A stretch of DNA of 64,000 nucleotides from CAVXWV01 sp963695415. Its GTDB lineage: Bacteria > Chloroflexota > Anaerolineae > Anaerolineales > UBA4823. Location: assembly GCA_963695415.1 (NCBI GenBank), contig CAVOGL010000001.1, forward strand, positions 1 through 64,000. The letters run 5' to 3'. A program made the translations under genes and the position numbers. This document shows positions 19,127-28,682 of the stretch, piece by piece. The notes under the pieces were generated by a model. That model made no database searches and was not told where the DNA came from. It saw nothing but the letters and a program-made list of their open reading frames with translations. How positions within the stretch are numbered: the first letter of the stretch is position 1; each line of letters starts with the position of its first letter.

Positions 19127-20363
19127 ATGATACCTTCCCTCATCCAACACTTGAGCGAGTCGCTTTACGATCTCCCATCAGATCAGGTGGACCTGGAGGA
19201 GATGCAAAACCATCAATAACCAGATGATCGCCACGATGCTGGTTGGTGCACCTATCCTGCTGGTGTGGGGTTTCATCTACCTGTACTTTGGTGAAATGGG
19301 TGCATTTATATTGTTCAGCGCCTATGCCTTGATCTTGTTAGCGCTGCTTATCACCATCAAACTGAGACGCGTAAGGCGCAGCCTGGTGATTAACATTTAC
19401 CTCGGCGCCCATTTAGCGATTAATTTCCTGATCATCCTGTCACTGGGCGGGATCGCAAATTCGACCGGGATCATCTTCTTCAGTTTGCTCGCACCTTTCG
19501 CCATCATCACCCAGCCCACCCGGCAATTCCTGAGCTGGTTGGGCGTCACAATCGGTCTGGTCGTTCTCGAGGTTATCCTTCAGCCCTGGCTGCGCACCAG
19601 TAACCTGGTGCCTCTCGGCGCCAGTACGATCTTTTGGGGGCTCAATTTCATCAACCTCTGCGGATTCTTATATTGGACCTTAAGGTCAATCTTTCGCCAG
19701 CGCGATCAAGCCCTTCAGGACCTGCAGACAGAACAACGCAAATCGGAAAGCCTGCTGCTCAACATCCTGCCAGCAGAGATCGCCCGGGTTCTCAAAAATG
19801 AGAACCGCCTGATTGCAGACCACATCGAGCATGCCAGTATCCTTTTTGCTGACGTGGTGAACTTCACTCCCATGTCGGCGACCATGTCACCCATTGAGCT
19901 GGTCTCATTGCTCAATGATGTTTTCTCCCATTTTGATACACTGGTAGATAAATACGATCTCGAGAAAATCAAAACCATCGGCGACTGCTACATGGTGGCA
20001 GCCGGTGTGCCGCGCCCGCGTCCTGACCATGCACTTGTCCTCACCAGGCTGGCGCTGGATATCCGCGACCACGTTCGGCAGCATGACTATGGCGGTCATC
20101 ACCTGACATTCCGGATCGGGATAAATTCCGGTCCGGTTGTGGCAGGCGTGATCGGGAGCAAAAAATTCTCCTACGATCTGTGGGGGGATACGGTGAACAC
20201 AGCCAGCCGTATGGAGTCTCACAGCGAGAGCGGTTCGATACAGGTCACGGAAGCGACTTACCATCTGATCAAAGAAGCGTTTGTATGCGAACCACGCGGC
20301 ACGATCGAGGTCAAGGGTAAGGGGAAAATGCCTGTCTGGTTTGTTTTGGGAATGAGGGAGTGA
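19127..20363 (+). CDS. class III adenylate/guanylate cyclase with membrane domain
   Basis: The main frame runs from ATG 19224 (379 residues). An upstream ATG at 19127 starts a plausible N-terminus (MIPSLIQHLSESLYDLPSDQVDLEEMQ) that leads into the same protein if one frameshift near 19205 is corrected. Six hydrophobic segments fill residues 1-155, then a coiled linker (RQRDQALQDLQTEQRKSESLLLNILPAEIARVL) and the catalytic domain: ASILFADVVNFTPMS (metal Asp), KYDLEKIKTIGDCYMVAAGVP (second metal Asp), FRIGINSGPVVAGVIG, DLWGDTVNTASRME (transition-state Asn/Arg). All catalytic positions look intact. It makes a cyclic nucleotide second messenger, probably cAMP. The two cyclic-nucleotide-binding proteins at the right edge could be receptors (inference). 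Confidence 0.85.
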
Positions 20364-20365
20364 CC

Positions 20366-21265
20366 ATGCCCCGAAAGAGCGTTGAAGAACAGCCATCCAC
20401 AACCGCATTTTTTACTGCCCTGCGAAGGGCATTGATCTGCATGGAAGATGGGGGGCATGGAGCCGGGAAAGATAACCTGGCAATCCATTTTCTACCGCCA
20501 CTTTACCGCTTCCTGCTGAAATTCAAAACAGTCCGAGCAAATACCATGGGGAAACTGGATACTGCCCTCCCCGGCATGAACGCTTACGTCTACGCCAGGA
20601 CAACCTTTATGGATAACCTGTTTATCGAAGCACTCCAAAACGAGATCTCCCAGGTCGTGCTAATGGGCGCCGGATACGATTCGAGACCTTATCGGTTTGC
20701 CGGTATAAACCATAATTCTCTTGTATATGAGCTGGATATTGCGCCCACCCAGGTGAGGAAGAAAGAATGCCTGAGGAAAGCACGCATCGAGATCCCGGCT
20801 CAGGTGAGGTTCGTGCCCGTGAATTTCAACCAGGGAGGGCTGGGTGATGCTTTGGACAAAGCTGGATTCGAGGTGGAAGAAAAAACCTTGTTCATCTGGG
20901 AAGGTGTCAGCTATTATCTCGACCCCAAATCGGTGGAGGAGACACTCGATTTCGTCAGCCGATCAAATCCGGAGAGCAGGATTGCATTCGATTACATGGT
21001 GAAAATTCCCTCTGAAAAACAGGAACAGGTATATGGTCTGCGAGAGTTTGACCTCGCCATGAATGGTTACCATAATAATGAAGCCCTGAAATTCCTTCTG
21101 GAAGAAGGGGAAATCAGGTCAATCTTGGAAGAGAAAGGGCTTGATCTGGTGGACCACCTGAACAACGACGAGATCGAGAAAAATTATTTAGCCCACGCGG
21201 AAGGAGTTGCGAGGGGTAAAATCACCGGAGTATTCCGCTTTGCTGTTGCATCCCCACGTGGATAA
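20366..21265 (+). CDS. SAM-dependent methyltransferase, LCMT/TIGR00027 type
   Basis: About 299 residues. ATG 20366 is taken; GTG 20360 in the same frame overlaps the cyclase stop and is an alternative. The two genes are therefore translationally coupled. The class I methyltransferase signature of the leucine carboxyl methyltransferase-like family is clear: GKLDTALPGMNAYVYARTTFMDNLF, QVVLMGAGYDSRPYRF (SAM loop), VYELDIAPTQVRKKECL (ribose-binding Asp), ALDKAGFEVEEKTLFIWEGVSYYLDPKSVEETL. Members O-methylate carboxyl or hydroxyl groups of small molecules; the substrate is unknown. Confidence 0.85.
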   Translation: MPRKSVEEQPSTTAFFTALRRALICMEDGGHGAGKDNLAIHFLPPLYRFLLKFKTVRANTMGKLDTALPGMNAYVYARTTFMDNLFIEALQNEISQVVLMGAGYDSRPYRFAGINHNSLVYELDIAPTQVRKKECLRKARIEIPAQVRFVPVNFNQGGLGDALDKAGFEVEEKTLFIWEGVSYYLDPKSVEETLDFVSRSNPESRIAFDYMVKIPSEKQEQVYGLREFDLAMNGYHNNEALKFLLEEGEIRSILEEKGLDLVDHLNNDEIEKNYLAHAEGVARGKITGVFRFAVASPRG

Positions 21266-21266
21266 T

Positions 21267-21824
21267 ATGGATAAATCACCCAACCTATCAGAAAATTCAT
21301 CAATTGTCTTCGTAAAACCCTTCACCTGGGAAGACTGGTATGCCATGTGGAGATTGGTTGCATACCATTTAGCTGAGGGCGGGATCATTGTTGATACAGC
21401 AGATCAACCCCCGCCGGATTTCAACCTGCCCTACGATGAATCCAATCCAAACTACCCAGAAATGGACATGGAGCGCATCGATGAGGCATATCTGACAGGC
21501 AAGGGCAACTTCTGGATCGCCTGGATCGATGACCAGCCGGTGGGGCATGTCGGGGCGCAGGATTGCGGCGATTTCATCGAGCTGCGCAGGATGTATGTCC
21601 GGGCTGAATACCGCCAGCTCGGGATCGGCTCCGCCCTCGTCCAGGCACTGATCGACCACTGCAGACAACAGGGAGCGACAAGAATCCGCTTATGGACGGA
21701 CCCGGATGGACCGGGGAAATTTCTCTATGCGAAACTGGGTTTCCAACGCGTTGAACCGGAGGGAGAGGAACGCACCTTCTTCCGATGCCTGGAAGGTGAG
21801 ATGCGTATGTGTCTGGAGCTATAA
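21267..21824 (+). CDS. GNAT family N-acetyltransferase
   Basis: 185 residues from ATG 21267, which lies 1 bp after the methyltransferase stop; an earlier in-frame GTG or ATG (21207) would overlap that gene. It is a single GNAT domain: FTWEDWYAMWRLV start, GNFWIAWIDDQPVGHVGAQDCGDFIELRRMYVRAEYRQLGIGSALVQALIDHC (motif A with the acetyl-CoA loop R-Q-L-G-I-G-S-A), QGATRIRLWTDPDGPGKFLYAKLGFQRV. Likely third gene of the cyclase operon. A truncated second copy lies at 24905-25122. Substrate unknown. Confidence 0.85.
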   Translation: MDKSPNLSENSSIVFVKPFTWEDWYAMWRLVAYHLAEGGIIVDTADQPPPDFNLPYDESNPNYPEMDMERIDEAYLTGKGNFWIAWIDDQPVGHVGAQDCGDFIELRRMYVRAEYRQLGIGSALVQALIDHCRQQGATRIRLWTDPDGPGKFLYAKLGFQRVEPEGEERTFFRCLEGEMRMCLEL

Positions 21825-21832
21825 AGACTTCA

Positions 21833-22140
21833 TATTCCTGCAGGTACCTCCTCACGTCCCCTAGCAGAACTCCTTTTCTCGAGATATTCCCTCACCATAG
21901 ATCGATAATTTACTGGGGAGTCGAATTGCTCCATTATAAATTGACGATCGACCAGCGTCCCGTTCCGTAGACCCAGCCAGTCCAGGTAATTGGAGAATTT
22001 CCATTCTTCAGGCAAACAGACCAGTTGATCCCTGACTGGATTGGCGTGGATATAAATAAATTCAATAAATGGTTGTAATGTTCAACCGCCCTGCCCTTGA
22101 ATTGACCCTGGAAGAGAGCGCCTGAACTACGCTCAGGCGG
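21833..22140 (-). pseudogene. REP-associated transposase, 3' remnant
   Basis: On the minus strand two frames join into the C-terminal third of an IS200-like transposase. One (to about 22035) reads RSSGALFQGQFKGRAVEHYNHLLNLF; the other reads IQSGINWSVCLPEEWKFSNYLDWLG and ends REEVPAGI. The Tyr of EHYNHLLNLF is followed by the usual A-N-P-V-type sequence (decayed). The N-terminal HUH part is missing. It sits between the GNAT and MFS genes on the opposite strand to the GNAT. Confidence 0.6.
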
Positions 22141-23398
22141 GAGGGGGTTCTGCTGGCTCATCACCGTTCTCCACATCTCCGCTGACCTTGAATTTAAACC
22201 ACACCGGAATGATCGAAAGCAAAGAAGCCAGCGCAGTCAACATGAAGGGGAAACGGGGGCTTACATTCTCCCATAAGTACCCGCCGATCACCGGGGCGGG
22301 CAACGAGACTACCCCCAGGCTGGTGCTAAACATGCCGAAAGCGACGCCGCGCAGCCGCCGCGGAACCGCTTTGCTGATCAGAGACTGGTAGGCAGGGGTG
22401 GATAAGCCAACGCCAACGCCAGCGATCACCCAGCCTGCGCCGTACATCCACGCCGCGCTCATCGGCGGTAGCAGGGCGATCAAGCCGATCGAAACAGCCA
22501 GCAGCAGGAAAGAAATGGCAATGTTAACCCTCTCGCCCAGCCTGTCTGCCAGCCAACCGGATGGGATCATTACCGCCATCATGGCGATGCCAAAGATACT
22601 GCTCATAATGCCAATCTGGCTGATGGTCAGACCGGCAATATCCTGCATATAAACGGACAGGAAGCTGAAGGACATGTTGAAGAAGATATCGCGCACCCCA
22701 TCGGTAATCATAATCCAGGTCAGCAAGCCTCCAGCCAGGATCAGGACAAGGATTGCCTTCAGGTTCACTTTCAGGCTGCTGGCGGTAAGTCTGGTGGGGT
22801 TAGCTTCCTGACCTTTAGCCGCCTGGCGCGCCATGCTGACCCGCAGGATGGTGGCGATCAGGTAAAAAACAGCTGCCACGGTCAGCATGACTTTAAAACC
22901 GTATGCCTGCACCAGGATTCCACCCAATACAGGACCCACCACCGAGACCACGCCAAACAGCGTCTGGGTAATGCCGAAAAGCCGGGCGCGGTTTTGTGGC
23001 GCGGATTGGTCGGCGATGAAGGCGTCAAAGCTGGGACCGATCAGTGACCGCGTCACCGCGCCCAGCGCAGAAGCGAGCAGCACCCACTCCCAGGTGTCTG
23101 CCAGTATCAGGGGGATATACACCAAAATGCCCACCAGGCTGCCAATAGCGATGGCACGCAGGCGACCCAGTGAATCAGAAACCCAGCCGCCCAGGATTTG
23201 CAGGGCAAGCGGGATGATCTGTGACAGGGTGTAAAATAACCCAATCTGCCCGATGCTCGCCCCAAGATCCTTCAGGTACAGGGCTTCTAAAGGGCTGTAC
23301 ATACTCCCACCCAGGTTTGCGAGGATCATTGCCAACATGAAGCGCAGCAGCAAAGGAGTCAGTAAGCGGGGTGGCTTGAGCGAGACGTTGGCAGCCAT
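22133..23398 (-). CDS. MFS transporter
   Basis: 421 residues, 12 predicted membrane helices. The N-terminal half has LTPLLLRFMLAMILANLGGSMYSPLEALYLKDLG and the family signature GGWVSDSLGRLRAIAIGSLVGI (G-x-x-x-D-x-x-G-R-R-like loop between helices 2 and 3). The C-terminal half repeats it with SGWLADRLGERVNIAISFLLL. The subfamily is that of drug/sugar exporters with an ALYLKDLGAS start, often annotated as multidrug resistance-like. Substrate unknown. It is separated from the phosphatase gene by about 70 bp, same strand, so possibly a two-gene unit. No defects seen. Confidence 0.85.
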   Translation of the reverse strand: MAANVSLKPPRLLTPLLLRFMLAMILANLGGSMYSPLEALYLKDLGASIGQIGLFYTLSQIIPLALQILGGWVSDSLGRLRAIAIGSLVGILVYIPLILADTWEWVLLASALGAVTRSLIGPSFDAFIADQSAPQNRARLFGITQTLFGVVSVVGPVLGGILVQAYGFKVMLTVAAVFYLIATILRVSMARQAAKGQEANPTRLTASSLKVNLKAILVLILAGGLLTWIMITDGVRDIFFNMSFSFLSVYMQDIAGLTISQIGIMSSIFGIAMMAVMIPSGWLADRLGERVNIAISFLLLAVSIGLIALLPPMSAAWMYGAGWVIAGVGVGLSTPAYQSLISKAVPRRLRGVAFGMFSTSLGVVSLPAPVIGGYLWENVSPRFPFMLTALASLLSIIPVWFKFKVSGDVENGDEPAEPPPA

Positions 23399-23470
23399 TG
23401 TTTTTTTTGTTCAAGAATTGTACCACCGGCAAGCGTCTAGATAGCACGCTCGAGTTAACGGTTCCGGCTG

Positions 23471-24897
23471 TCACTTTCGCCGGCTTACAGCCAGCACGGC
23501 GATATCGTCATATTGCTTCATCCCTTCGGTGTGACCTCCCACCCACTGCAGGACCTGCTCCAAAAGACCTGCCAGGGGACCTGCCCGGGTAAGCATGGGG
23601 ACCATATCCTGGATTGTATACATCTCTGCTTCGGGAATTTCTGTATCCGTCAAGCCATCCGTGTAGGCGAACAACAGGTCGCCGCGCTCCAGCTCAACTT
23701 CATGGAGGTCATATTTTGCGTCCGGAAATATCCCCAGTGCCGGACCGGATTTTTTGAGCACCCGTTTGATTCCATCCATGTTCAGGACCAGTGGGCTGAC
23801 ATGTCCGCAGTTGATATAGGTCAGCAAGCCGGTGGGGATGTCCAGGATGGCGAAGAAAACCGTGGCGAACATTCCCTTGCTGCCGTGAGTTTCGACAATG
23901 TAGTTGTTCGTCAATGAAATGGCGTTCCTCAGCCGCGCGGGAGTGGAATTTGCCGGGCTGGCTTCGACCCGCGCATAGAAATCGATGTTTGAGACAGCGC
24001 GCAGCAGGCTGCGGAACAAGGTCATGAAAAGGGCTGCACCCAGACCCTTGTCACACACGTCGGCGATGATCAAGCCCACCCTGTTTTCAGAAAGCTCAAA
24101 GACATCATAAAAATCACCGGCAACTTCCCGCGCTGGTTTGAGCGCAGCACAGATCTCCCAGCCCTGGGGCTGGGGGATCGTCTCGGGCAAAAAGCCCGCC
24201 TGGATACTCCTGCCGGTCTCAAACTCGCGTTCGAGCGACCGGCGGTAAAGGTTCTCCTGCTCCCACAAGCGGGCGTTTTCTAGGGCGACGCTCATCGAAG
24301 CCGCCAGGGTTTGCAGCAGGCGCACGACCGGTTCGTCGAAAGCATATTCTTTGTCGACGTCCTGCAGGCTCAAGATCCCGGTGACCTGATCGCCCACGAT
24401 CATCGGAACACCCAGCCAGGTCTTCGGGGTGATCGTCCCCGGCAGGGTGGGCTGCCCGAGCTGGGCGGCGAGCTCCGCCACGTTGGTGCTGACCAGCACC
24501 GGCTGTCGTGTTTCGACCACCCAGATGCGAAAGCCGCGGATGGGAAATCGTCCCGGGGCGATGATCCTTTCACCACTTTCGAAGGCGTAACGATGCTCGA
24601 TGGTCTCGGTCGCCTGGTCGTAGGTCGAAATCATGACGACCTGCGCCCTCGAAAATATCGCGAAATCTTATCCCCCACCAGGTTGTAGATGGATTGACCG
24701 TCGAGTCGCGCCAGCAAGCCCAGCTGCACGCTATTGATGATCTGCAATTCATTTTTACGTTGAGCGAGCTGGCTTTGTAATTTTAATATTTCTGTTTCGT
24801 AAGCAGACGAAAGTCCAGACATAAGATCACCTGTTAATGAAGTGGTGGGCTGGCTATTCTCTCCACATTTTGGACATTTGGATGATTTCTTGTTCAT
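23471..24897 (-). CDS. GAF-domain PP2C-type (SpoIIE) phosphatase, single frameshift
   Basis: Start ATG 24897 (MNKKSSKCPKCGENS, a possible zinc-ribbon). A coiled segment follows, then a GAF domain beginning QLGLLARLDGQSIYNLVGDKI. The frame shifts near 24640-24665 and the second frame continues with VVMISTYDQATETIEHRYAFE through a complete GAF. The catalytic SpoIIE domain is FETGRSIQAGFLP, REVAGDFYDVFEL (metal Asp), VGLIIADVCDKGLGAALFM, FATVFFAILDIPTGLLTYINCGHVSPLVL, LFAYTDGLTDTEIPEAEMY and YDDIAVLAV (all metal-binding Asp/Gly pattern present). It dephosphorylates anti-sigma-antagonist-type partners in response to a GAF ligand. The partner is not in the window. Confidence 0.75.
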
Positions 24898-24904
24898 TTT
24901 AACA

Positions 24905-25122
24905 TCAAATCTATGATCATCGAGACCGATCAAGGACCGCCGGATTTCACCCTGACCACAATAAGTCCAACCGAACTACCCAGAAACGGACATGGAGCGC
25001 ATCGATGAGGCACATAAAAATACAAGGGCAACTTCTGGATCACCTGGATCGATGACCAACCGGTGGGGCATGTCGGGGCGCAGGATTACGGCGATTTCAT
25101 CGAGCTGCGCAGGATGTATGTC
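24905..25122 (+). pseudogene. truncated second copy of the GNAT gene
   Basis: Positions 24974-25122 are about 90 percent identical to 21452-21600 inside the GNAT gene: acccagaaa, cggacatggagcgcatcga, gaggcacata, then the segment encoding DDQPVGHVGAQDCGDFIELRRMYV, with a frame change in the copy. Sequence 24915-24975 resembles the upstream part more weakly. It ends abruptly at the middle of motif A. It is a gene fragment left by duplication or recombination. Confidence 0.8.
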
Positions 25123-25460
25123 CGGATTGAAAAAAGTGAATATCCTAATAAACCAGGGTTTTGGATTCCATATTTCCAAAGTTAGCGAATCAAGATAAAA
25201 TATATACACATTGTGGTTCTGGATGTTGTATGGTGCCACAATGGAACAATGATGCAATCCCCTCCATCGATGTTTCAACACAGGATTGATCCATCAACTA
25301 GAGATGATACAGGTTGAAATTTTCGAATAAAAAGGAGGTGATTATTTGGGGTTATAAAGTCCAGTACTGTTCCTTCGATTGACTCTGTGTGTATTTGAGA
25401 ATCAATATCCATTCCTGTTCAGGTAGAACGGGATAATGTTAACTATTTAAGGAGATAAGA
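25123..25460. other. intergenic, promoter region of the sugar ABC operon
   Basis: About 340 bp, AT-rich. A possible -35 (TTGACT at 25379) is present with a poor -10 partner. AAGGAGATAAG lies just before ATG 25461. No ORF of interest. Confidence 0.4.
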
Positions 25461-26849
25461 ATGAAGAAGAATAAATGGTTTCTGGTCAGTCTTTTGTTGA
25501 TTGGTGCGCTGATTCTGGCAGCCTGTGCACAGGCAACACCAACCGCCGCACCCGCGGAGACTGAAGGTGAGACCACTACGGAAGAAGCAGCCCCGGTGCA
25601 GGAAGGCGGAGAAGTCTATTACCTGAACTTCAAACCAGAAGTTGCCGAAATTTACCAGGCAATTGCTGACGCGTACAAGGAAGAAACCGGTGTTACCCTC
25701 AAGGTAGTCACCGCCGCAGCCGGGACTTACGAACAGACGTTAAAATCAGAAATCGCCAAGTCAGATGCACCTGTGCTTTTCCAGATCAATGGACCACGCG
25801 GATACGCCAATTGGAAAGATTACACCGCTGACCTGAAGGACACCGAGCTTTACCAACAACTTTCGGATAAATCACTGGCAGTGACGGATGGAGATGGGGT
25901 TTATGGAATCCCGTATGTTGTTGAGGGTTATGGGATTATCTACAACAATGCCATCATGGAAGCGTATTTTGCGCTGGATGGCGCCAAAGCCACTTCCATG
26001 GATGAGATCAATAACTTTGCCAAACTGAAGGAAGTTGTTGAAGACATGACCGCCAGGGCAGAGGAAATCGGGATCCAGGGCGTATTCTGTTCCACCTCGC
26101 TTAAACCCGGTGAAGACTGGCGCTGGCAGACCCACCTGGCAGATGTCCCGCTTTATTATGAGATCAGGGATAACAACCTCGACATCAAGAATCCTGACGA
26201 TTTCAAGGAGACCCAGTTCCAATATTCCGAGAACTACAAGAACATTTTTGACCTCTACATCAATAATTCAGTAACACCAGCAACGTTACTGGGCAGTAAA
26301 AGTGTTGATGATTCAATGGCTGAATTTGCCCTGGGTCAATGTGCCATGGTACAGAATGGCAACTGGGCATGGGGTCAGATCTCCGGTGTGGATGGTAATG
26401 TGGTCAATGCAGACGATGTAAAATTCCTGCCGATTTATACAGGCATGCCCGGTGAGGAGAACCAGTCCATTAACGTGGGTACGGAGAATTTCTTCTCGAT
26501 CAATTCCCAGGCTTCTGCCGAAAAACAGCAGCTCGCTGCCGACTTCATCTACTGGCTGTTCAGCAGCCCCACCGGGAAATCGTTCGTGACCAATGATCTG
26601 AAATTCATCGCTCCTTTCGACACCTTTGCCGAAGATGAAAGACCTACCGATCCATTGGCAAAAAGCCTGCTCAGCTACACAAGCAATACCGATCTAGAAA
26701 ATGTAGCCTGGGTTTTCGTTGTCTTCCCCAGCCAGACTTTCAAGGACAATTTTGGCGCTGCATTGCTGCAGTATGCCCAGGGAAATATGCCATGGGATGA
26801 AGTGAAACAAACCTTCATCGACCAATGGCAGGTGGAAGCCAATAAATAA
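25461..26849 (+). CDS. extracellular solute-binding protein family 1 (carbohydrate ABC transporter)
   Basis: 462 residues with AAGGAGAT before the start. A signal peptide and lipobox (LILAACAQA, Cys21 or so) are followed by a Thr/Glu-rich linker, then a type I binding-protein fold: KPEVAEIYQAIADAYKEETGVTLKVVTAAAGTYEQTLKSE, PVLFQINGPRGYANWKDY, YGIPYVVEGYGIIYNNAIM, FALGQCAMVQNGNWAWGQI, INSQASAEKQQLAADFIYWLFSSPTGKSF. The lipid-anchored protein binds an oligosaccharide or sugar outside the membrane and delivers it to the two permeases that follow. No ATPase gene lies in the cluster, so a shared MsmK-type ATPase elsewhere is likely (inference). Confidence 0.9.
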   Translation: MKKNKWFLVSLLLIGALILAACAQATPTAAPAETEGETTTEEAAPVQEGGEVYYLNFKPEVAEIYQAIADAYKEETGVTLKVVTAAAGTYEQTLKSEIAKSDAPVLFQINGPRGYANWKDYTADLKDTELYQQLSDKSLAVTDGDGVYGIPYVVEGYGIIYNNAIMEAYFALDGAKATSMDEINNFAKLKEVVEDMTARAEEIGIQGVFCSTSLKPGEDWRWQTHLADVPLYYEIRDNNLDIKNPDDFKETQFQYSENYKNIFDLYINNSVTPATLLGSKSVDDSMAEFALGQCAMVQNGNWAWGQISGVDGNVVNADDVKFLPIYTGMPGEENQSINVGTENFFSINSQASAEKQQLAADFIYWLFSSPTGKSFVTNDLKFIAPFDTFAEDERPTDPLAKSLLSYTSNTDLENVAWVFVVFPSQTFKDNFGAALLQYAQGNMPWDEVKQTFIDQWQVEANK

Positions 26850-26870
26850 TTCACTTTCATGTTGACCCGA

Positions 26871-26900
26871 TCACCCCGCACCCATTGAGGTGCGGGGTGA
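26871..26900 (+). terminator. intercistronic hairpin after the binding-protein gene
   Basis: TCACCCCGCACC (26871-26882) and GGTGCGGGGTGA (26889-26900) form a perfect 12-bp stem around CATTGA. There is no T-run, so it is more likely an mRNA-stabilising or attenuating hairpin that lets the binding-protein message exceed that of the permeases. Confidence 0.7.
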
Positions 26901-26948
26901 CTCAAAACTCAATCCAATTAAATCTAACATCACTGCAGGAGAACATCC

Positions 26949-27794
26949 ATGCAAAAAATGCCGATAAAGTATTATGCGTTTTTCATCCTGCCAACCCTGA
27001 TCGCATTCCTGATTGCATTCCTGATCCCTTTTCTGCTGGGGATTTACCTGTCCTTTACCGAATTCACAACCGTAACCAATGCCCAATGGGTAGGGGTGGA
27101 AAATTACATTCGAGCTTTCACCGATAACAACAATTTCATGAATGCATTGTTTTTTACGGTAAAGTTCGCCATCGTTTCTGTGGTGTTGATCAATGTTTTC
27201 GCGTTTTCTTTTGCCCTTCTGCTGACCCGGAAAATCAGGGGGACAAATGCTTTTCGCACGGTATTCTTTATGCCGAACCTGATCGGCGGGATTATCCTTG
27301 GGTATATCTGGCTGCTGATTATCAATGGCATTCTGATTAATTTCGGTGTGGATATCACATTCAGTGCGTCTTATGGTTTCTGGGGATTAATTGTTGTGCT
27401 CAACTGGCAGATGGTAGGGTACATGATGGTCATCTATATTGCTGCGATCCTGAACATTTCTCCCGAGTTGATTGAGGCGGCTAAAATTGACGGTGCAAAT
27501 TACAGGCAAATCTTAAGCAACATAACCATCCCTCTGGTCACACCAGCCTTCACCATCTGTACGTTCTTAACCGTGGCAAATTCATTTAAATTGTTCGACC
27601 AGAACCTTGCCCTTACCGCTGGCGCCCCAGCCAGGCAAACCGCGATGCTAGCTCTTGATATTTTTAACACTTTTTACGGCAGCATGGGATACGAAGGTGT
27701 CGGTCAGGCAAAAGCGGTCATGTTCTTCCTGATCGTGGCGCTGGTCGTATTACTGCAGCTTTACTTTTCCAGAAGCAGGGAGCTTGAAAACTGA
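26949..27794 (+). CDS. carbohydrate ABC transporter permease, MalF/UgpA-like
   Basis: 281 residues, six membrane helices. It shows the family start KYYAFFILPTLIAFLIAFLIPFLLGIYLSFTEF, FRTVFFMPNLIGGIILGYIWLLIINGI, and the EAA loop in ELIEAAKIDGANYRQILSNITIPLVTPAF (residues about 175-205), which contacts the ATPase. The gene begins 48 bp after the hairpin, and its stop overlaps the start of the next permease (ATGA at 27791-27797). It forms the heterodimeric channel with that protein. Confidence 0.9.
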   Translation: MQKMPIKYYAFFILPTLIAFLIAFLIPFLLGIYLSFTEFTTVTNAQWVGVENYIRAFTDNNNFMNALFFTVKFAIVSVVLINVFAFSFALLLTRKIRGTNAFRTVFFMPNLIGGIILGYIWLLIINGILINFGVDITFSASYGFWGLIVVLNWQMVGYMMVIYIAAILNISPELIEAAKIDGANYRQILSNITIPLVTPAFTICTFLTVANSFKLFDQNLALTAGAPARQTAMLALDIFNTFYGSMGYEGVGQAKAVMFFLIVALVVLLQLYFSRSRELEN

Positions 27795-28630
27795 TGAATA
27801 TCAAAAAATTCTTTAAAGATAACGCTACTTTTATTTTTTTGCTGGTTCTGGCAATCCTGTTCCTGGCTCCGATCTTTATCGTATTGATGAATTCCTTCAA
27901 AGGTCGATTCTTCATATCTGATGCGCCATTCGCTCTCCCCAACAGCCAGACCTTCGTTGGTTTGAAAAACTATACCTCTGGTTTAGAAAAGACCGGATTC
28001 ATACAGGCGTTCGGCTATTCCCTTTTCATCACCGTTTTCTCCGTCATCACGATCATCCTGTTTACCTCGATGACCGCATGGTGTATCACCCGCGTAAAAT
28101 CGAGGTTAAGCACTTCGATATACTATTTGCTGGTGTTTTCGATGATAGTCCCATTCCAGATGGTTATGTTCACCATGTCGAAGATGGCAAACCTCCTGCG
28201 CCTGGATAATCCGATCGGCATTATCGTGATCTACCTGGGTTTTGGTGCAGGCTTATCCGTCTTTATTTACAGCGGTTTCGTCAAGAGCATTCCCATCGAA
28301 ATCGAAGAAGCCGCGACGATCGATGGTTGTAATCCTATCCAGACCTACTTCTGGATTGTTTTTCCAATCCTTCGACCGATCACCATCACGGTCGCAATTT
28401 TGAATACGATGTGGATCTGGAATGATTACCTTCTGCCCTACCTCGTGATTGGCAGCAATTACCGAACCATCCCAATCGCAGTACAGTACCTGCAGGGCGG
28501 TTATGGGAGCAAAGACATGGGCGCCATGATGGCAATGCTCGTCCTGGCAATCATCCCCATCATTATCTTCTACCTGTCCAGCCAGAAATATATTATCGAG
28601 GGTGTGGTCGCCGGAGCAGTTAAAGGATAA
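27794..28630 (+). CDS. carbohydrate ABC transporter permease, MalG/UgpE-like
   Basis: 278 residues, six helices. NATFIFLLVLAILFLAPIFIVLMNSFKG start, SVITIILFTSMTAWCITRVKS, and the EAA loop IPIEIEEAATIDGCNPIQTYFWIVFPILRPI (about residues 172-202). The end SQKYIIEGVVAGAVKG is the classical C-terminus of this family. Translationally coupled to the preceding permease. Confidence 0.9.
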   Translation: MNIKKFFKDNATFIFLLVLAILFLAPIFIVLMNSFKGRFFISDAPFALPNSQTFVGLKNYTSGLEKTGFIQAFGYSLFITVFSVITIILFTSMTAWCITRVKSRLSTSIYYLLVFSMIVPFQMVMFTMSKMANLLRLDNPIGIIVIYLGFGAGLSVFIYSGFVKSIPIEIEEAATIDGCNPIQTYFWIVFPILRPITITVAILNTMWIWNDYLLPYLVIGSNYRTIPIAVQYLQGGYGSKDMGAMMAMLVLAIIPIIIFYLSSQKYIIEGVVAGAVKG

Positions 28631-28682
28631 CAGGAATACGACCGGAAATAATCCAGCAAATAAATACCTCGCCTTCCGGACA

